Shown here in pieces: positions 7,793 to 9,405 of a stretch of DNA of 9,405 nt (positions are counted from its first letter, which is position 1; each line of letters opens with the position of its first letter). The translations under genes and the position numbers were made by a program. Origin of the DNA: Alphaproteobacteria bacterium (GTDB lineage: Bacteria > Pseudomonadota > Alphaproteobacteria > Rhizobiales > Hyphomicrobiaceae); assembly GCA_024279745.1 (NCBI GenBank), contig JAJRRE010000438.1, positions 1 to 9,405 on the forward strand, read 5' to 3'. The notes below the pieces were generated by a model. The model saw nothing but the letters and a program-made list of their open reading frames with translations, was not told where the DNA came from and made no database searches.

Positions 7793-7822
7793 CAGGCTAG
7801 CTTGGCCTGACAAGCTAGCTTG
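7793..7822 (+). terminator. Long hairpin after the kinase gene
   Basis: CAGGCTAGCTTG (7793-7804) pairs with CAAGCTAGCTTG (7811-7822) over twelve bases with one G-U pair and a six-base loop, starting 14 bases after the stop. The right arm is itself a perfect palindrome. Three imperfect copies of CTGACARGCTAR (7776, 7789, 7807) make up the region, the first overlapping the TGA stop, so the hairpin seems to have grown from a short duplicated word. No T-run follows; it may act with Rho or as a 3' stabiliser. Confidence 0.5.
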
Positions 7823-7825
7823 ATC

Positions 7826-8195
7826 GGCACTCTTGGCTCACGAGCCGTATCGTTCCCCTTGGTCACGGGCTCTCCGCATGGGCGGGCCTAAGCCCCGGGC
7901 GAACATTGTGCGCCGGGGGCACTCTTGGCTCACGAGCCGCATCGTTCCCTTTGGTCACGGGCTCTCCGCATGGGCGGGCCTAAGCCCCGGGCGAACATTG
8001 TTCGCCATGGGGCACTCTTGGCTCACGAGCCGTGTCGTTCCCTTTGGTCACGGGCTCTCCGCATGGGCGGGCCTAAGCCCCGGGCGAACATTGTGCGCCG
8101 GGGGCACTCTTGGCTCACGAGCCGCATCGTTCCCCTTGGTCACGGGCTCTCCGCATGGGCGGGCCTAAGGCCCGGGCGAACATTGTTCGCCGGGG
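7826..8195. repeat. Four tandem 92/93-bp units arranged as two 185-bp dimers
   Basis: Units start at 7826, 7918, 8011 and 8103, each opening with GGCACTCTTGGCTCACGAGC, and end at 8195; spacings are 92, 93, 92 and 93. Units 1 and 3 share GAGCCGT and GTGCGCC; units 2 and 4 share GAGCCGC and GTTCGCC. The array is therefore a duplicated dimer, and the two 185-bp halves differ at about six positions. Each unit carries hairpin-forming parts: GAGCC/GGCTC flanking the CGTTCCC segment, GGGC-CTAA-GCCC, and GGCGAAC-ATT-GTTCGCC (perfect in units 2 and 4, one mismatch in 1 and 3). The 92-base spacings change reading frame between units, so coding is unlikely. Units abut without spacers, unlike CRISPR. Confidence 0.95.
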
Positions 8196-8233
8196 GGCTG
8201 ATAGCAAAGAACTCAGATCCATCACAGCAGTTG

Positions 8234-8532
8234 TTTTGCCTCGCGGGCCGTATCGGACGCATAAAGGCGTCCGGGCCCTGCGGCAGCGCGCCAAATATTA
8301 TCCTTGCGCGTTTCCAACACGACTCGGCGGGTCGTGTTGCTCCCGGTGGTGCCTGCCAGCAAAGCCCACGGGACCATCACAGCTCCGCCCCATCAAATTC
8401 AGCCTGGCTCTCTCCATTTGGGCACATTACGGCGCTTCATGCGTCCAGCGGCCAAGGGCCGCCGCCGACAGTTAGGCGCCCCGCCGGAGGTGCCTCGTGC
8501 TTTTCGCGCGAGACTAGCACCGCGAGGCAAAA
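8234..8532. other. Non-coding hairpin-rich block bounded by a 13-bp inverted repeat (candidate structured RNA or MITE-like element)
   Basis: TTTTGCCTCGCGG (8234-8246) and CCGCGAGGCAAAA (8520-8532) are perfect inverted copies bounding 299 bases. Within lie CGGACGC/GCGTCCG (8254-8260 with 8267-8273, extendable by GCC/GGC), CAACACGAC/GTCGTGTTG (8315-8323 with 8331-8339), GCGGCC-AAG-GGCCGC (8448-8462), and a compound hairpin GGTGC/GCACC (8489-8493 with 8517-8521) enclosing CTCGTGC/GCGCGAG. Its outer pair competes with the closing stem for 8520-8521. This density is high even for GC-rich DNA. Either strand could be transcribed. I see no tmRNA, RNase P or SRP signature and no obvious target-site duplication. 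Open frames through it continue from the repeats and look like no protein. The right end is nine bases from the fccB stop. Confidence 0.5.
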
Positions 8533-8541
8533 AGTGTACCG

Positions 8542-9405
8542 TTACAAAAGCGGATCAACCTTGCGATTGAATACTTCCGCGATGATGCCTGAATACCAAC
8601 CGACGCTTTCCTTATAAGTCCGAATGCGGGTTTTGCGATTTTCTTCGCCCTTGGACACGAACTTGGATACGGCTTTGACTTTGCCACCGCGCGGCGCATA
8701 GCTGGCGCCCACCTTGACGCTGTTCTTTGGACCAAGAAGAGACCAGCAGGTATTGCGATAACGGCTTGGATATTTTGGCTTGCCGGCCAATTGCGCTTCC
8801 AAATCATTGGAAACGGATTTAGCTTGTGAGTTGGCAGAGAACGCCGATTTGGGCATGTCGCCAGCAACCGACGAATCGCCGATCACATAAACATCTTTCA
8901 CCTTGGTGGATTCAAAATTATCCGCCGCAACCGGACACCAATCTCCCTCGGTGCAGCCGCTGAGCCGCGCAATCGCACCCGCACGCTGCGGCGGGATGAT
9001 ATTGGCGACATTCGCTTTGATCTTCAAACCAGCCTTGGTCACAATCTGCATTGTATTGGGATCAACCCGCGCAATAGCCTGATCATCAATGTCGTCGGTC
9101 AGATGGACCTCCACAATTCCCTTATAGTCTTCGTTAAACGCCTGCATGAATAAGGGGCGCTTTGAGAAACTTCTCTTTGGGTCGATCAAGATCAACTTGG
9201 AACGCGGTTTATGATTTTTCAGATAATGGGCGATCATACAGGTGCGCTCATAGGGCCCTGGAGGACAGCGAAAAGGATTGGTTGGCGGCGCTATAACAAC
9301 AACGCCGCCGTCAGGCATGGCGCGCAACTGGCTAGCCAGAATTTTGGTCTGCGTCCCGGCTTTATAGGCATGGGGCATGACATTTTCGGCGGCTCTGGAA
9401 TAGCC
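8542..9405 (-). CDS. fccB: Sulfide dehydrogenase flavoprotein subunit FccB/SoxF-like, C-terminal part
   Basis: The flavin subunit of flavocytochrome c sulfide dehydrogenase, a periplasmic enzyme that oxidises sulfide and passes electrons to a cytochrome c subunit. The visible 287 codons are open to the right window edge, and in-frame residues before the ATG at 9378 (GYSRAAENVMPHAYKAG) match the family interior, so that ATG is internal; roughly the first 140 residues, with FAD motif and export signal, lie outside. Visible: MPDGGVVVIAPPTNPFRCPPGPYER (9318-9244), the NIIPPQRAG region, GDWCPV, VIGDSS and MPKSAFSANSQAK. The two cysteines that form the redox disulfide next to flavin in characterised FccB correspond to the codons at 9265-9267 and 8935-8937, both present. 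The C-terminal FCSD flavin-binding domain is complete. The cytochrome partner, if present, is probably off the right edge. Confidence 0.92.
   Translation of the reverse strand, partial: GYSRAAENVMPHAYKAGTQTKILASQLRAMPDGGVVVIAPPTNPFRCPPGPYERTCMIAHYLKNHKPRSKLILIDPKRSFSKRPLFMQAFNEDYKGIVEVHLTDDIDDQAIARVDPNTMQIVTKAGLKIKANVANIIPPQRAGAIARLSGCTEGDWCPVAADNFESTKVKDVYVIGDSSVAGDMPKSAFSANSQAKSVSNDLEAQLAGKPKYPSRYRNTCWSLLGPKNSVKVGASYAPRGGKVKAVSKFVSKGEENRKTRIRTYKESVGWYSGIIAEVFNRKVDPLL

Noticed and set aside
7826..8195. CRISPR array
   Set aside because: Units are 92-93 bp, directly abutting, with no unique spacers and no cas genes nearby.
8489..8528. Intrinsic terminator for fccB
   Set aside because: The hairpin is there, but on the fccB strand the T-run lies before the stem rather than after it.
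8234..8532. tmRNA, RNase P RNA or SRP RNA
   Set aside because: No tag-peptide reading frame, no tRNA-like ends, no RNase P conserved region and no SRP tetraloop motif seen on either strand.
7833..8617. Open frames running through the tandem repeats and the hairpin block
   Set aside because: 92-bp spacings break the frame between units, so peptides do not repeat consistently; the frames exist because the GC-rich repeats lack stops.

Overview
The window looks like chromosomal DNA from an alphaproteobacterium of moderately high GC. The support is a COG4111-type NadQ regulator beside nadA-nadB-nadC (an arrangement known from that class), codon use rich in GCC/GGC, and an FccB-type sulfide dehydrogenase at the right edge. 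The species cannot be told from the sequence.

Left part (1-5505), NAD synthesis: a NadQ-like regulator (14-1036), a 530-base non-coding stretch with a perfect 7-3-7 palindrome (1437-1453) lying over a promoter-like -10, then nadA (1567-2643), nadB (2850-4466) and nadC (4557-5447). Together the three enzymes convert aspartate and dihydroxyacetone phosphate to nicotinate mononucleotide. A hairpin sits between nadA and nadB, and a terminator-like hairpin with a T-run follows nadC.

Middle (5506-6600): two small genes of unknown function face each other. One encodes a 71-residue protein with two membrane segments. The other, on the minus strand, encodes a CxxC/HHC protein whose C-terminus is a pure Ser-Asp repeat made by ten perfect copies of a hexanucleotide.

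Right part (6601-7822): a full-length two-domain phosphagen (guanidino) kinase of the arginine kinase family, rare in bacteria. The ATP-binding arginines and the active-site cysteine are kept. The equivalent of catalytic Glu225 is Gly, and two substrate-loop positions are changed, so the phosphagen it uses may not be arginine. A long hairpin closes the gene.

Far right (7826-9405): four tandem 92/93-bp units arranged as two 185-bp dimers, then a roughly 300-bp non-coding block packed with hairpins and bounded by a 13-bp inverted repeat (candidate structured RNA or MITE-like element), then the C-terminal two thirds of fccB on the minus strand, running off the window.

The strongest leads are the divergent phosphagen kinase, the structured 8234-8532 block, the dimeric tandem repeat, the hexanucleotide Ser-Asp tract, and the putative NadQ operator.
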